A stretch of 64,000 bases of DNA, from the NCBI GenBank assembly GCA_021648265.1, contig JAKITD010000003.1:28475-92474 (forward strand). Reading direction: 5' to 3'. The notes under the pieces were generated by a model. That model was not told the origin of the DNA, did not search any database, and saw only the letters and a list, made by a program, of their open reading frames with translations. Origin of the DNA: Flavobacteriaceae bacterium. Lineage in GTDB: Bacteria; Bacteroidota; Bacteroidia; Flavobacteriales; Flavobacteriaceae. A program made the translations under genes and the position numbers. Below are positions 54,454 through 63,907 of this stretch, piece by piece; the stretch's first letter is position 1, and every line of letters begins with the position of its first letter.

Positions 54454-55452
54454 CTACAACTTTTCTAAAACATGTAAATACTCAAAGGTATGGTCTGCTT
54501 TATGGTTTCGGTTTTCGGTTTTATCGGCTTTAAAGCGTTGGTATTTGGTCGTTTCTAAATGATACTTCCCAAATTGTTCCATCGCAAGTTTCACCACTTC
54601 CGAAGACATTAACCCTTCGTTATTATAACTTAGAAAAATGTATTTGAATTGTGCATTTTTTAATAATTCTGTAAAAGAATTTAGCACTTCTCCTTTTTTA
54701 CAATAATCGCTTTTATAATAATCTCGCAAGCCTGTGACTCCCTTGGGTACAAAGATATCATATTTTGCGATAGTATTTAGCAAGTGATAATTTGCGCCAT
54801 ATTGCCTTGCATTATAAGGAGGATCCAAGTATAAAATGTCCCCTTCAATGTTTTTAATAAGCTCATTACTATCTTGCTGAAATACTTGATGTTTACCTTT
54901 TGTTTCCTGAAATAAGGCAGGTTTTAAAACCAAGGTTTTTGCTGCAGATGCTTTTATTTTTTTTAAATAAGCGCCGTAAACTGAAGCGGTGTTTGCCACT
55001 TTATCGGCACTTTCTAAAAGACTTGCTAACAAAAAATAATATTGATTTTCGTTTATTTCTGAAGCATTTTTCCAAGTTTCAATCTCAATACGAATAGCAT
55101 CAATTTTTTGTCCGTTTTCTAAAGTAAAATAGTTTCTTCCTGCTTCTCCGTTTTCGGAATAATTATGAAATATAAATCCTTTTTTGCCTTCTAAATTATT
55201 AAGTTTTTTTATTAATTCTTCGTAAGAAATTGATTTATAATTTCCAATATAATTTCTATTTAATACAAAGCTATAAAACTCTATATCGTTTGCAATTACT
55301 TGTTTTGCTTTGGTTTTAAAGTTTCTTCCAATAATTCCTGTTCCTGCAAAAAGGTCACAGAATATTTTTTGAGACAGGTCTGTACCAACCACTCCCGAAA
55401 TTGTTTCAGAAATAAAAGAAGATAATTTATGTTTGGAGCCTATGTAGTTCAT
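54454..55452 (-). CDS. D12-class DNA adenine N6-methyltransferase
   Basis: The 332-residue protein has MNYIGSKHKLSSFI at the start, the S-adenosylmethionine motif DLFAGTGIIGRNF and the catalytic motif LDPPYNARQYGANYH, as in alpha-class (D12) adenine methyltransferases. The NARQY form with a following NYHLLNTIAKYD-like stretch is typical of methylases from type II restriction-modification systems rather than Dam. It overlaps the upstream AAA gene by 4 bp (ATGA), so the two are translationally coupled. A putative restriction partner is encoded at 56893. Confidence 0.88.
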   Translation of the reverse strand: MNYIGSKHKLSSFISETISGVVGTDLSQKIFCDLFAGTGIIGRNFKTKAKQVIANDIEFYSFVLNRNYIGNYKSISYEELIKKLNNLEGKKGFIFHNYSENGEAGRNYFTLENGQKIDAIRIEIETWKNASEINENQYYFLLASLLESADKVANTASVYGAYLKKIKASAAKTLVLKPALFQETKGKHQVFQQDSNELIKNIEGDILYLDPPYNARQYGANYHLLNTIAKYDIFVPKGVTGLRDYYKSDYCKKGEVLNSFTELLKNAQFKYIFLSYNNEGLMSSEVVKLAMEQFGKYHLETTKYQRFKADKTENRNHKADHTFEYLHVLEKL

Positions 55453-56801
55453 TTGTGATTATCCTGAAATGCCCAATTTAGATACTCTTCAATTTTTGAA
55501 ATAGCATAATATGGCAAATTTAATAGTTTGTATTTTTTTCCTGCAATGGTTTGATGTTCTTCCAGAGAAAGTTTTCCAGCATACACCCTTACTGCAAAAT
55601 TATGGTTTGCTCTGTCAATAAATTGATGTAAGGACCTTAGTCTTCCTGCTGCCCCCGATTTTATTTCTATTGGAATTAATATGTTTTTATACGGTACTAT
55701 TAAATCTACTTCGGCACTTGAAGTGTTTTTTTCTCTCACCCAAAAATATTGACGATCAATCATACTTTTTTTAATAGTTCGTATTTCTTGATAGACAATA
55801 TGTTCTATCACATTGCCTTTGTAAGCATCTGTTAAATCATCGTTTATTAAAAGCTCTTGTTGTATTCCAATAAAATAATTTACCAATCCTGTATCTAATA
55901 ATTGTAGGCGAGGAGATTTTTTAATATTGGGTATTAGTGGGAGTTGAGTGTTAGTAATAGGGTAGATTAATTGTAAAAAAAAGGTTTTTTCCAGTGTCCT
56001 GAAAGCTTCAACTACTTCTCTTGATTTATAATTTGAATTGCCAAAACCTTCAAATGTTATTCGTTGTCCAGCCTTATTCATTGCGGTTTTAATAATATGC
56101 CTTAATACATTTGCTTGTGTTGTGTTTTTGGCATATTTTGAAACGTCCTCTATGTAAGGAACCAAAATACTTTCAAATGTTTTGCTTAATGAAGAGATGT
56201 CTTTAGTTTCAGTATATTTTTGTACAATTTCTGGCATTCCACCAATAAGCGTATAAGTATTAAAAAGTTTTAAAAGTATTTGGTGAGCAAAATAAGGAAC
56301 TGGCACCGTATTTAACGTGTTTAATACTTGGTTCTCATTTAACGCCATTAAAAACTCCTGAAAGCTAACGGGTCGAATTGGTAGAAATTCTACTCTTCCT
56401 ACTGGAAAAGAAATATCTGTTTTAAAAACACTTTCCAATAAAGAACCCGCAACTATAATATGTAATTGTGGGTATTCTTCATAAAAGTAACGCAACATTT
56501 CCATTGCTAGAGGATACGCTTGTATTTCATCTATAAAAATAAGTGTATCTATTTCTTGAAGTGATTTGTTATTTGATAGAAATATTGCTTGAACCAAATC
56601 ATTTATATCATCAAAATCTTGAAATATTTTTAAGTCTGAAGGCTTTTCTAGATTTAAATAAATATATTGATTAAAGTTTTCTCCGAAAGTATGGACTAAA
56701 CTAGTCTTACCTACTTGGCGAGCACCTCTAAGAACAAGAGGTTTTCTATTTACTCTTTTTCTCCAATTAATTAAATCTTTTATATATACTCTATAGAACA
56801 T
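55449..56801 (-). CDS. AAA ATPase with DUF4143 domain
   Basis: The protein is 450 residues from the ATG at 56801 (MFYRVYIKDLINW); a GTG start at 56816 would add five residues but would lie almost on the -7 promoter element. Walker A is GARQVGKTSLVHTF and Walker B is TLIFIDEIQAYP. The C-terminal DUF4143 part has EVDLIVPYKNILIPIEIKSG, a PD-(D/E)XK-like pattern. These ATPases are common in Bacteroidota and of unknown function. It overlaps the methyltransferase gene, and its own tandem promoter lies immediately upstream. Confidence 0.9.
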   Translation of the reverse strand: MFYRVYIKDLINWRKRVNRKPLVLRGARQVGKTSLVHTFGENFNQYIYLNLEKPSDLKIFQDFDDINDLVQAIFLSNNKSLQEIDTLIFIDEIQAYPLAMEMLRYFYEEYPQLHIIVAGSLLESVFKTDISFPVGRVEFLPIRPVSFQEFLMALNENQVLNTLNTVPVPYFAHQILLKLFNTYTLIGGMPEIVQKYTETKDISSLSKTFESILVPYIEDVSKYAKNTTQANVLRHIIKTAMNKAGQRITFEGFGNSNYKSREVVEAFRTLEKTFFLQLIYPITNTQLPLIPNIKKSPRLQLLDTGLVNYFIGIQQELLINDDLTDAYKGNVIEHIVYQEIRTIKKSMIDRQYFWVREKNTSSAEVDLIVPYKNILIPIEIKSGAAGRLRSLHQFIDRANHNFAVRVYAGKLSLEEHQTIAGKKYKLLNLPYYAISKIEEYLNWAFQDNHK

Positions 56802-56808
56802 TTTTTGA

Positions 56809-56861
56809 TTTGTCACAAAGTTAGGGTTATTTTTTTAGAATATTGTCACAAAGTTAGGGTT
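56809..56861 (-). promoter_or_regulatory. Tandem TAACTTTG promoter repeats before the AAA gene
   Basis: Two copies of AACCCTAACTTTGTGACAA on the minus strand, 33 bp apart. Each contains TAACTTTG, a perfect TAnnTTTG -7 element. The inner copy ends 14 bp from the ATG, so its transcript would have almost no leader. Confidence 0.7.
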
Positions 56862-56892
56862 GTTTTTACTATTATTTGTTGTATCGTTAGGA

Positions 56893-57540
56893 TTATTGAG
56901 GTTTTTCTACCCAAATCACATCACTTAAAGTTTCAGTTTCAGTAGAAAAATTAAACTTTTGCAATTGAAAAGGAGTGAAATTTGAAACATAGTTTTTTAT
57001 TTCTTTTTCCAATAAATTGATTTCAGATTTTAGCTTCCAATGTTCTCCGTTTTTATCGTACACAATTACGAATAATCTGTTTTTTAAATGATGTCGTTGT
57101 TGGCTACTCTGGTTTTTATAAAGCCATTCAATTAATTCTCTTGGATTCTTTTTTGCATATTCAAAAGACTTATTAAACCCTTTAGGAAAAACAGAGGTTT
57201 TATGATCGAATGAAATTCCTTGTAAAGTAAAATCTACTAATCTGTTTTTGGTGTTTTTTTCAGGTACAATCCCGTCGCAAGTACTAAAAATATGCTCTAC
57301 AGCCATTGCCGACCAGAAATTATACCAACGATTAATGGCATAATAAAACAGTTCTTTTTTATCTAATTTTTCTTTTTTTACCACTGCAGCCATTAATGGG
57401 ATTAAAGCTTCCCAAGTAGGAGTTGAGTAGATAAAATTAGTGTGTTTATCCCAAATATTATTTTGTTTACGGTACCATTTATACGGATACTTCAGACGAT
57501 GTTTTAATTGCTTTTCAATTTCTTCTAAATCAATTTTCAT
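56893..57540 (-). CDS. Unrecognised protein, possible PD-(D/E)XK nuclease
   Basis: I choose the ATG at 57540 (215 residues, MKIDLEEIEKQLKHR), which overlaps the upstream membrane-protein gene by 4 bp (ATGA). I do not recognise the family. The only enzyme-like motif is RLVDFTLQGISFDHKTSVFP, in which Asp, eight residues, then DHK resembles the D-(D/E)xK core of restriction-type nucleases; a following basic and aromatic helix fits this fold. The downstream ATPase and adenine methyltransferase genes make a restriction role conceivable. It could equally be an unrelated conserved flavobacterial protein linked to the DUF6427-like gene. Confidence 0.7.
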   Translation of the reverse strand: MKIDLEEIEKQLKHRLKYPYKWYRKQNNIWDKHTNFIYSTPTWEALIPLMAAVVKKEKLDKKELFYYAINRWYNFWSAMAVEHIFSTCDGIVPEKNTKNRLVDFTLQGISFDHKTSVFPKGFNKSFEYAKKNPRELIEWLYKNQSSQQRHHLKNRLFVIVYDKNGEHWKLKSEINLLEKEIKNYVSNFTPFQLQKFNFSTETETLSDVIWVEKPQ

Positions 57541-58460
57541 AAAAAATAAATTAGAAAAGGAAGTAAAACAGTTATCCATAAAGTTGTTTCAGAAATCCAA
57601 CGTTTTTTAGTAGTTTCAATATAGCTAGTAGCTAAAATTGAAAGAGGAGCGAAAAGGAATATAAATTCACTTCCGTTTTTAATTGGAGTAATAAATATTA
57701 CTACTATTCCGATTAATAAGATATAAAGTAGTAATCTATTTTTTGACTTCTCTTTTAATGGAATTGTAGCATTATGGAATATTTTTTGAATAATCGAAAT
57801 TAAAATCAGTATTGATATAAATAGTATTGCTATTAATAATTGAGGCGAATTATATTCAGAAAAATCAAAGCCAATGGAGGTTTGCAAATCTAAAAACCAT
57901 AAAAAAGAATCGTTTACTAATAAATAATAAACTGTTGTTAGAGTAAAAACAGCGAAAACACCCACAAAAGGGATTAAAATATATTTGTAATTTTTAGACG
58001 CTTTTTCAAAAACGGCAAAAAATAAAACGGCAAAAAACAAAATACTCCAGAAGTTAAAAAGTGCTGCAACTGATATCCAAAGTGACGCATCTAATATCTT
58101 TTTTTCGGTATTAATTTCAGAAGGTAAACTTATAATTCTTCTTAAGGCTAATAATAAAAAAACATTCGATAAAACTACGCTACTTACCTCAAAAACAGAG
58201 GAAAACATAATTATAAATGCACTAAAAAACAATATGGAATAGGTGTTGTTTTTTGTTAGTTTGTTTTTCTTATTAATAAAATTCAGTAAAAAAATAAGAA
58301 ACAAATAGGTGAGTAGTGATAATGATATTTTAATCAAAAATGGGATGCCAAAACCTACATTTCCTTTAAAAAATAAATAGAAAAAAAAACCTATAATTAG
58401 GTATATACTTACTAATATAAAATTGAAGGGTTTAGATTTGCCAAAAAAGCTTGTGAGCAT
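57537..58460 (-). CDS. Polytopic membrane protein (DUF6427-like)
   Basis: The 307-residue protein has about nine hydrophobic segments and few charged residues. It looks like the DUF6427 family, found near purD in flavobacteria, though I am not certain of the number. No catalytic motif is seen. It is divergent from the DUF6341-like gene at 58503 with a gap of 42 bp, and overlaps the next gene by 4 bp. Function unknown. Confidence 0.8.
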   Translation of the reverse strand: MLTSFFGKSKPFNFILVSIYLIIGFFFYLFFKGNVGFGIPFLIKISLSLLTYLFLIFLLNFINKKNKLTKNNTYSILFFSAFIIMFSSVFEVSSVVLSNVFLLLALRRIISLPSEINTEKKILDASLWISVAALFNFWSILFFAVLFFAVFEKASKNYKYILIPFVGVFAVFTLTTVYYLLVNDSFLWFLDLQTSIGFDFSEYNSPQLLIAILFISILILISIIQKIFHNATIPLKEKSKNRLLLYILLIGIVVIFITPIKNGSEFIFLFAPLSILATSYIETTKKRWISETTLWITVLLPFLIYFL

Positions 58461-58481
58461 GCTAGTTAATTTATACTTTTG
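58451..58481 (+). promoter_or_regulatory. Promoter of the DUF6341-like gene
   Basis: TTG at 58451-58453 and TACTTTTG at 58474-58481, 20 bp apart, the best complete TTG/TAnnTTTG pair in the window. Its 5' part overlaps the start of the divergent membrane-protein gene. Confidence 0.7.
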
Positions 58482-58502
58482 CTATCTTAAAATTATAAAG
58501 AT

Positions 58503-58739
58503 ATGACTTGGAGCGGATTTTTTTACGGAATACAATCATTTTTTGAAAATGTGGCTTTTTGGCCTTATAATGAATTAAGAGATTTAGAGCCATCAAGCTG
58601 GTTTGGAGCTAATATTATGTCATGGATTTTCATGATAATTTGTGCGGTTGCTATGGTGTATTGGATTCTTCAACTTAAAAAATTCGATGATGCTGGCGAA
58701 GAAGACAAAAGTGTTACTGCTCACAAGTATTTAGGATAA
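58503..58739 (+). CDS. Small membrane protein (DUF6341-like)
   Basis: The 78-residue protein has a tryptophan-rich amphipathic N-terminus (TWSGFFYGIQSFFENVAFW), one membrane helix (~38-57) and a charged C-terminus (DDAGEEDKSVTAHKYLG). It fits the DUF6341 family of flavobacteria, commonly found beside purD. Function unknown. Its end overlaps the convergent purD gene by 9 bp. Confidence 0.8.
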   Translation: MTWSGFFYGIQSFFENVAFWPYNELRDLEPSSWFGANIMSWIFMIICAVAMVYWILQLKKFDDAGEEDKSVTAHKYLG

Positions 58740-60005
58740 ATCAAATCCAATATCACTACGATAATTCATCGTATCAAAATGTAGTTTTTCTATGTTTTGA
58801 TACGATTTTTTTAATGCCTTTTTGTAATCTTTATCTAAGGATGTGATTGCTAAAACCCTTCCGCCATTCGTTACAACCTCACCATCTTTTAAGATAGTTC
58901 CTGCGTGAAAAACAATGGAATCTTCAATTTCTGAAATTCCTGAAATCAATTTTCCTTTTTCATACGCTTCCGGATATCCTCCTGAAACTAACATTACGGT
59001 TGTTGCTGCTCGCTCGTCAATTTCAATTGAAACTTCATCTAATTTTTGAAGGAATGTTGCTTCAAATAATGCTACCAAATCAGTTTTTACCCTAGGTAAT
59101 ACCACTTCGGTTTCTGGATCTCCCATTCTTACATTATATTCAATTACTAAGGGTTCGTTATTTACATTTATTAGTCCTATAAACACAAAACCTTTATAAT
59201 CAATATTTTCTTTTTGAAGTCCGTTAACCGTAGGTTTTACAATACGTTCTTCAATTTTATTCATCAAGATTTCATCTACAAAAGGTACTGGAGAAATAGC
59301 TCCCATACCTCCTGTATTTAAACCCTTGTCGCCTTCGCCAATTCGCTTATAATCTTTTGCTGTTGGAAGAATTTTGTAATTTTTACCATCGGTTAGTACA
59401 AAAACACTCAACTCTATTCCGTCTAAAAATTCTTCGATTACAACGGTTGCACTTGCTGTTCCAAATTTTTCATAGGACAACATATTTTCTAATTCTTGTT
59501 TTGCTTCATTGATATTTTCCAAAATCAAAACCCCTTTTCCAGCCGCTAAACCGTCGGCTTTTAAAACGTAGGGAGGGTTTAATGTTTCTAGGAATTTTTT
59601 CCCTTCAGCTAAAGTATTCTTAGTAAAACTTTGGTACGCTGCCGTTGGAATTTTATGGTCGATCATAAACTCTTTGGCACGTTCTTTACTTCCTTCTAAT
59701 AAAGCTCCTGCTTTGGAAGGACCAATAAGCATTACGTTTTTTAAATCTTCTGAAGCTAAAAAATAATCTGCAATTCCGTTAACCAAAGGGTCTTCCGGAC
59801 CTACAATAACCATTTTAATATCGTTTTCTACAACGCAATTTTTAATGGCTTCAAAATCGTTTACCGAAATTGAAACATTAGTTGCTATTTCTGAAGTTCC
59901 CGCATTACCCGGAGCTACAAAAAGCTGATTGCACTTATTACTTTGTGAAATTTTATAAGCAAATGTATGCTCACGACCACCAGAACCTAAAATTAAAATA
60001 TTCAT
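58731..60005 (-). CDS. purD: Phosphoribosylamine-glycine ligase
   Basis: The 424-residue protein is an ATP-grasp GAR synthetase: MNILILGSGGREHTFAYKI at the start, MVIVGPEDPLVNGI, LKADGLAAGKGVLI, LNTGGMGAISP and EYNVRMGDPETEVVLPR are all diagnostic. It joins glycine to phosphoribosylamine in de novo purine synthesis. No other purine gene is adjacent. Normal length. Confidence 0.97.
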   Translation of the reverse strand: MNILILGSGGREHTFAYKISQSNKCNQLFVAPGNAGTSEIATNVSISVNDFEAIKNCVVENDIKMVIVGPEDPLVNGIADYFLASEDLKNVMLIGPSKAGALLEGSKERAKEFMIDHKIPTAAYQSFTKNTLAEGKKFLETLNPPYVLKADGLAAGKGVLILENINEAKQELENMLSYEKFGTASATVVIEEFLDGIELSVFVLTDGKNYKILPTAKDYKRIGEGDKGLNTGGMGAISPVPFVDEILMNKIEERIVKPTVNGLQKENIDYKGFVFIGLINVNNEPLVIEYNVRMGDPETEVVLPRVKTDLVALFEATFLQKLDEVSIEIDERAATTVMLVSGGYPEAYEKGKLISGISEIEDSIVFHAGTILKDGEVVTNGGRVLAITSLDKDYKKALKKSYQNIEKLHFDTMNYRSDIGFDLS

Positions 60006-60092
60006 ATTGCTGTGTTTAAAAACTATTGCAAAAATACCATTATTTTAAGATTACATTTCGTTTAATTTGTAAATTGATGACCTAAAAAAGAA

Positions 60093-60142
60093 TTAAGACC
60101 GCTCTGCTAAAAGATATAAGAAAAAAGACTTGATTGAAACTA
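60093..60142. repeat. Dispersed repeat, copy 2
   Basis: Matches 39270-39319 at about 42 of 50 positions. The surrounding gap (60006-60297) also has a small hairpin, AAACCTTGAAGGTTT at 60160-60174, and no gene that I can see. Confidence 0.75.
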
Positions 60143-60297
60143 AATACATACATCAGATTAAACCTTGAAGGTTTTAAATAAGATGAAAATACAAGTGTAT
60201 ATTTTTTAATAAACTTTATTCTCTTACTATTTATAGTTTTTAATGGTACTTGTAAGTTTTAATCAGGCATTGATGTCTAAATCTAAATATTTAACAA

Positions 60298-61611
60298 TTG
60301 AATTTATTTGAATTTACATTGCGATTAAATGGCTTTCCGATTAAGGAAGCAAAAGAACATTTAGCGAAAATTCAAGCTATTCCGGAAAGTGAATACGAAG
60401 ATTATATAAAAAAACAACGGCAAGAAATTGTTGATTATCATATAAAAAACAATCCTTTTTATCAGAAATTTATTGGTGATAAGAATATTGAAAATTGGAA
60501 AGATATACCAATAATGACCAAGAACGATTTGCAAATTCCTTTAAATGAAAGACTTTCCAAAGGGTTTACAAAAAAAAACTGTTACATTAATAAAACCTCT
60601 GGCTCTAGTGGTCATCCTTTAATTTTTGCAAAGGATAAATATTGTCACGCAATGACTTGGGCAGAAATTATCAATAGGTTTGGGTGGTTTGGTATTGATT
60701 TTAATCGTTCTTATCAAGCACGGTTTTATGGAATTCCTTTGGATTTTATTGGAAATAAAAAAGAGCGCTTAAAAGATTGGTTGAGTCATCGGTTTCGGTT
60801 TCCTGTTTTTGATTTATCGGAAAAAAAATTGGAATCGTATTTTAAAATATTTAATCAAAAAAAGTTTTATTACATCAACGGTTACACTAGCTCCATTGTT
60901 TTATTTGCAAAATTTCTGAAAAGTAAAAATACAGTTTTAACTCAAGTTTGTCCTACATTAAAATATTGTGTGGTTACTAGTGAAATGCTTTTTGATAAGG
61001 ACAAAACTCTTCTTGAAAGGTGGTTGGGCGTTCCCATCATCAACGAATATGGCGCGGCAGAATTAGACCTCATCGCTTTCACAAATACAAAAGATGAATT
61101 TATAGTAAATAGTGAAACGCTTTTTGTAGAAATTTTGGATGAAGCTAATCAACCCGTAAAAAATGGTGTTTCTGGAAAAATTGTAATCACTTCACTTTAT
61201 AACAAAGCACATCCATTAATTAGATATGAAATAGGAGATGCTGGAATACTTTCAGAAAAAAGCACTTTTAAAACTCCTATTATAGAAAAATTAATTGGAA
61301 GAACTAATGATATTGCAACCCTTCCGAGCGGAAAAGTTGTGCCTGGACTTACCTTCTATTATGTTACAAAAAGTGTGATTGAAGACGATGGAAATGTAAA
61401 AGAATTCATTATTGAACAAAACAAACTAGATGCTTTTCATATAGTGTATGTTTCAGAAATAGAATTAAATTCTGATGAAATAGCAAATATTAAAAAAGCC
61501 TTAAACGACTATTTAGAAAGCAATCTTAATTTAACTTTTAAAAGGGTAGAAGTACTAAAAAGAAACAAAAGAGGGAAGTTGAAACAGTTTATTTCAAAAA
61601 TTAATAAGTAA
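60298..61611 (+). CDS. CapK/phenylacetate-CoA ligase-like adenylating protein
   Basis: The 437-residue protein belongs to the phenylacetate-CoA ligase/CapK group of ANL adenylate-forming enzymes. The phosphate-binding motif is NKTSGSSGHPLIF, followed by INEYGAAELDLIA and YEIGDAGIL. CapK-like proteins occur in capsule loci, where they may activate an acyl group for sugar modification. An in-frame stop lies two codons upstream and no ATG occurs before residue 73, so TTG at 60298 is the likely start. It heads the polysaccharide locus. Confidence 0.85.
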   Translation: MNLFEFTLRLNGFPIKEAKEHLAKIQAIPESEYEDYIKKQRQEIVDYHIKNNPFYQKFIGDKNIENWKDIPIMTKNDLQIPLNERLSKGFTKKNCYINKTSGSSGHPLIFAKDKYCHAMTWAEIINRFGWFGIDFNRSYQARFYGIPLDFIGNKKERLKDWLSHRFRFPVFDLSEKKLESYFKIFNQKKFYYINGYTSSIVLFAKFLKSKNTVLTQVCPTLKYCVVTSEMLFDKDKTLLERWLGVPIINEYGAAELDLIAFTNTKDEFIVNSETLFVEILDEANQPVKNGVSGKIVITSLYNKAHPLIRYEIGDAGILSEKSTFKTPIIEKLIGRTNDIATLPSGKVVPGLTFYYVTKSVIEDDGNVKEFIIEQNKLDAFHIVYVSEIELNSDEIANIKKALNDYLESNLNLTFKRVEVLKRNKRGKLKQFISKINK

Positions 61612-61650
61612 GCTAGTAATTCGCTATTTTTACTACCATAATATTTTAAT

Positions 61651-62745
61651 ATGAAAATTACCATTATTGCTGGAGCAAGACCAAATTTCATGAAAATTGC
61701 TCCAATTATTCAAGCAATTGAAACCAAGCAACAGCAAAGTATTTCTGTATCCTACAGACTCATTCATACTGGGCAACATTACGATAAAAATTTAAGCGAC
61801 ACTTTTTTTGATGAATTAGGTATTCCAGAGCCACATAATAATTTAAATGTTCATAGTGGAACTCAAGCGGAACAAACTGGAGCTATTATGGTGGGTTTTG
61901 AAAATGAATTAAATGAAAACCCTTGTGATTTGGTAGTAGTAGTTGGCGATGTTACCTCAACTATGGCCTGTGCTATTGTAGCAAAAAAAGCTCACACAAA
62001 AGTGGCACATATTGAAGCAGGAATACGATCGGGAGATTTAAAAATGCCTGAAGAAATTAATAGAATGGTTACTGATAGCATCACCGATTATTTTTTTACT
62101 ACTTCAGAAAAAGCTACGGAGAATTTAATCCAACTTGGAAACCTTTCAAAGAATATCTTTTTTGTTGGAAACGTAATGATTGATACCTTAATGAGAAACC
62201 TTCCAAAACTAAAAAAACCAACTATCTGGGAAGAATTATCACTTAAAGAAAAAGAATATTATGTACTTACTTTACACAGACCTTCTAATGTAGATTCATT
62301 AACCTCTTTTTCAAAATTATTACAACTTATTGTTGAAAAATCTAATGGTAAGCCTATTATTTTTCCTGTACATCCAAGGACTCAAAAAATACTTCAGCAA
62401 GCAAATCTTACTTTTAAAAACCTGTATTATATTTTACCCCAAGGATATTTATCGTTTATATATTTGGTTAAAAATGCCCAAGCTGTTTTTACCGATTCTG
62501 GCGGAATTACCGAAGAAGCTTCCGTTTTAAACGTTCCTTGTATAACTTTTAGAGACAGTACAGAGCGTCCAGAAACTTGCTCACTTGGCACTAATGTACT
62601 TGTTGGAAACGATTTAAACGCAATAAACAAAGCTTTTAAAACATTAGATGCTGGTGATTGGAAACAGGGAAAACCCATTCCAAAGTGGGACGGAAATGCA
62701 GCAGTTAGAATTGTGGATCACCTTCTTGAAATTTATGGAAAATAA
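61651..62745 (+). CDS. wecB: UDP-N-acetylglucosamine 2-epimerase (non-hydrolysing)
   Basis: The 364-residue protein has the WecB signatures IIAGARPNFMKIAPI, GQHYDKNLS, VVGDVTSTMACAIVA, HIEAGIRSGDLKMPEEINR and FTDSGGITEEASVL. It interconverts UDP-GlcNAc and UDP-ManNAc, providing ManNAc for surface glycans. It lies 39 bp after the CapK-like gene and overlaps the next glycosyltransferase gene by 11 bp. Confidence 0.95.
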   Translation: MKITIIAGARPNFMKIAPIIQAIETKQQQSISVSYRLIHTGQHYDKNLSDTFFDELGIPEPHNNLNVHSGTQAEQTGAIMVGFENELNENPCDLVVVVGDVTSTMACAIVAKKAHTKVAHIEAGIRSGDLKMPEEINRMVTDSITDYFFTTSEKATENLIQLGNLSKNIFFVGNVMIDTLMRNLPKLKKPTIWEELSLKEKEYYVLTLHRPSNVDSLTSFSKLLQLIVEKSNGKPIIFPVHPRTQKILQQANLTFKNLYYILPQGYLSFIYLVKNAQAVFTDSGGITEEASVLNVPCITFRDSTERPETCSLGTNVLVGNDLNAINKAFKTLDAGDWKQGKPIPKWDGNAAVRIVDHLLEIYGK

Positions 62746-63907
62746 AAAAACCATATTAGTAATTAGCAATTATTTTCCTCCCGAAAAAGGAGCCGCTTCC
62801 AACAGAATGTTTTCTATGGTCGATGGCTTTTCTAAACAAAACTACAAAGTTACAGTTGTTTGTCCTTTGCCTAATTATCCACAAGGGAAAATATTTGAAG
62901 GTTTTAAAGGAAAACTATACCAAAAAGAAACTACCAATTTTGGTGAAATATATAGATTATGGCTTTGGCCGAGTAATTCTAGCAACAAGTTTGTTAGGTT
63001 GTTTTCTATGATTTCTTTTTCTATAAGCTTAAAATTATTTTTCTTTTTAAAACGAATTCCCAAAAAGGTTGTTATTCAGTATTCACCTGTCTTTGTAGGG
63101 TTTACTGCGGTGTTTCTATCGATTTTATTTCGAAAAAAAATCATTTTAAATGTTTCAGATCTTTGGCCTTTAGCAGGACTTGAAATGGGGCTTTTAAAGA
63201 AAGGAGCTTATTATTCCATCTTAGAGAAAATGGAGCATTTTTGTTATCGTAAAAGCGATTTAATTTTAGGACAATCTGAAGAAATTCTTCAACATATAAA
63301 GAATTTAAAAATTGAACAGCCTTTGTTTTTATATCGAAATTTTCCTGATTTTATTCCTCCAAAAATTACAAAAAAAAACGATGATAAAAATGTAATTAAA
63401 ATAGTTTATGCAGGATTATTAGGAGTTGCACAAGGGTTGTTGAAAATTTGTAGCGAAGTTGAATTTACTAAAGAAGTGCAGCTTCATATTTACGGAAATG
63501 GTCCTGAAACTGAAAAAATTAAAAATATAAATAAAGAAAATATCTTTTATCACGGGGAATTGGATAGAGAAATTCTTCATAAAGAATTACAAAAATATGA
63601 TATTGGTTTTGTTCCTTTAACCAATAGAATTTATGGTTCGGTACCTTCAAAAATATTTGAATTAAGTAGGTTAGGGCTTCCTGTATTGTATTTTGCTGGA
63701 GGAGAGGGAGAAACTATTGTGAATTATTTTTGTATTGGCTGGACGATTCCTGTAAATAATAATAGTGCTTTACAGGATTTTATAACAACACTTTCTTCTG
63801 AAAAACTTAAGGAGTTTTCTAATTGTAATATTCAAGAAAAATCGGTAATTAATTTTGATTTAAATAAACAATTTGAAAAGCTAGTAAACACTTTTGATAA
63901 AATTTAA
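62735..63907 (+). CDS. Glycosyltransferase family 4 (WbuB/WcaI-like)
   Basis: From the ATG at 62735 (390 residues, MENKKTILVISNYFPPEKG) the protein is a GT-B fold glycosyltransferase. It has the N-terminal PPEKGAASNRMFSM, a ISDLWPLAGLEMG-like acceptor stretch and the C-terminal GT4 motif YDIGFVPLTNRIYGSVPSK with IFELSRLGLPVLYF. It likely adds a hexosamine to a lipid-linked glycan. The start lies inside the end of wecB (11-bp overlap), so the two are coupled. Confidence 0.9.
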   Translation: MENKKTILVISNYFPPEKGAASNRMFSMVDGFSKQNYKVTVVCPLPNYPQGKIFEGFKGKLYQKETTNFGEIYRLWLWPSNSSNKFVRLFSMISFSISLKLFFFLKRIPKKVVIQYSPVFVGFTAVFLSILFRKKIILNVSDLWPLAGLEMGLLKKGAYYSILEKMEHFCYRKSDLILGQSEEILQHIKNLKIEQPLFLYRNFPDFIPPKITKKNDDKNVIKIVYAGLLGVAQGLLKICSEVEFTKEVQLHIYGNGPETEKIKNINKENIFYHGELDREILHKELQKYDIGFVPLTNRIYGSVPSKIFELSRLGLPVLYFAGGEGETIVNYFCIGWTIPVNNNSALQDFITTLSSEKLKEFSNCNIQEKSVINFDLNKQFEKLVNTFDKI

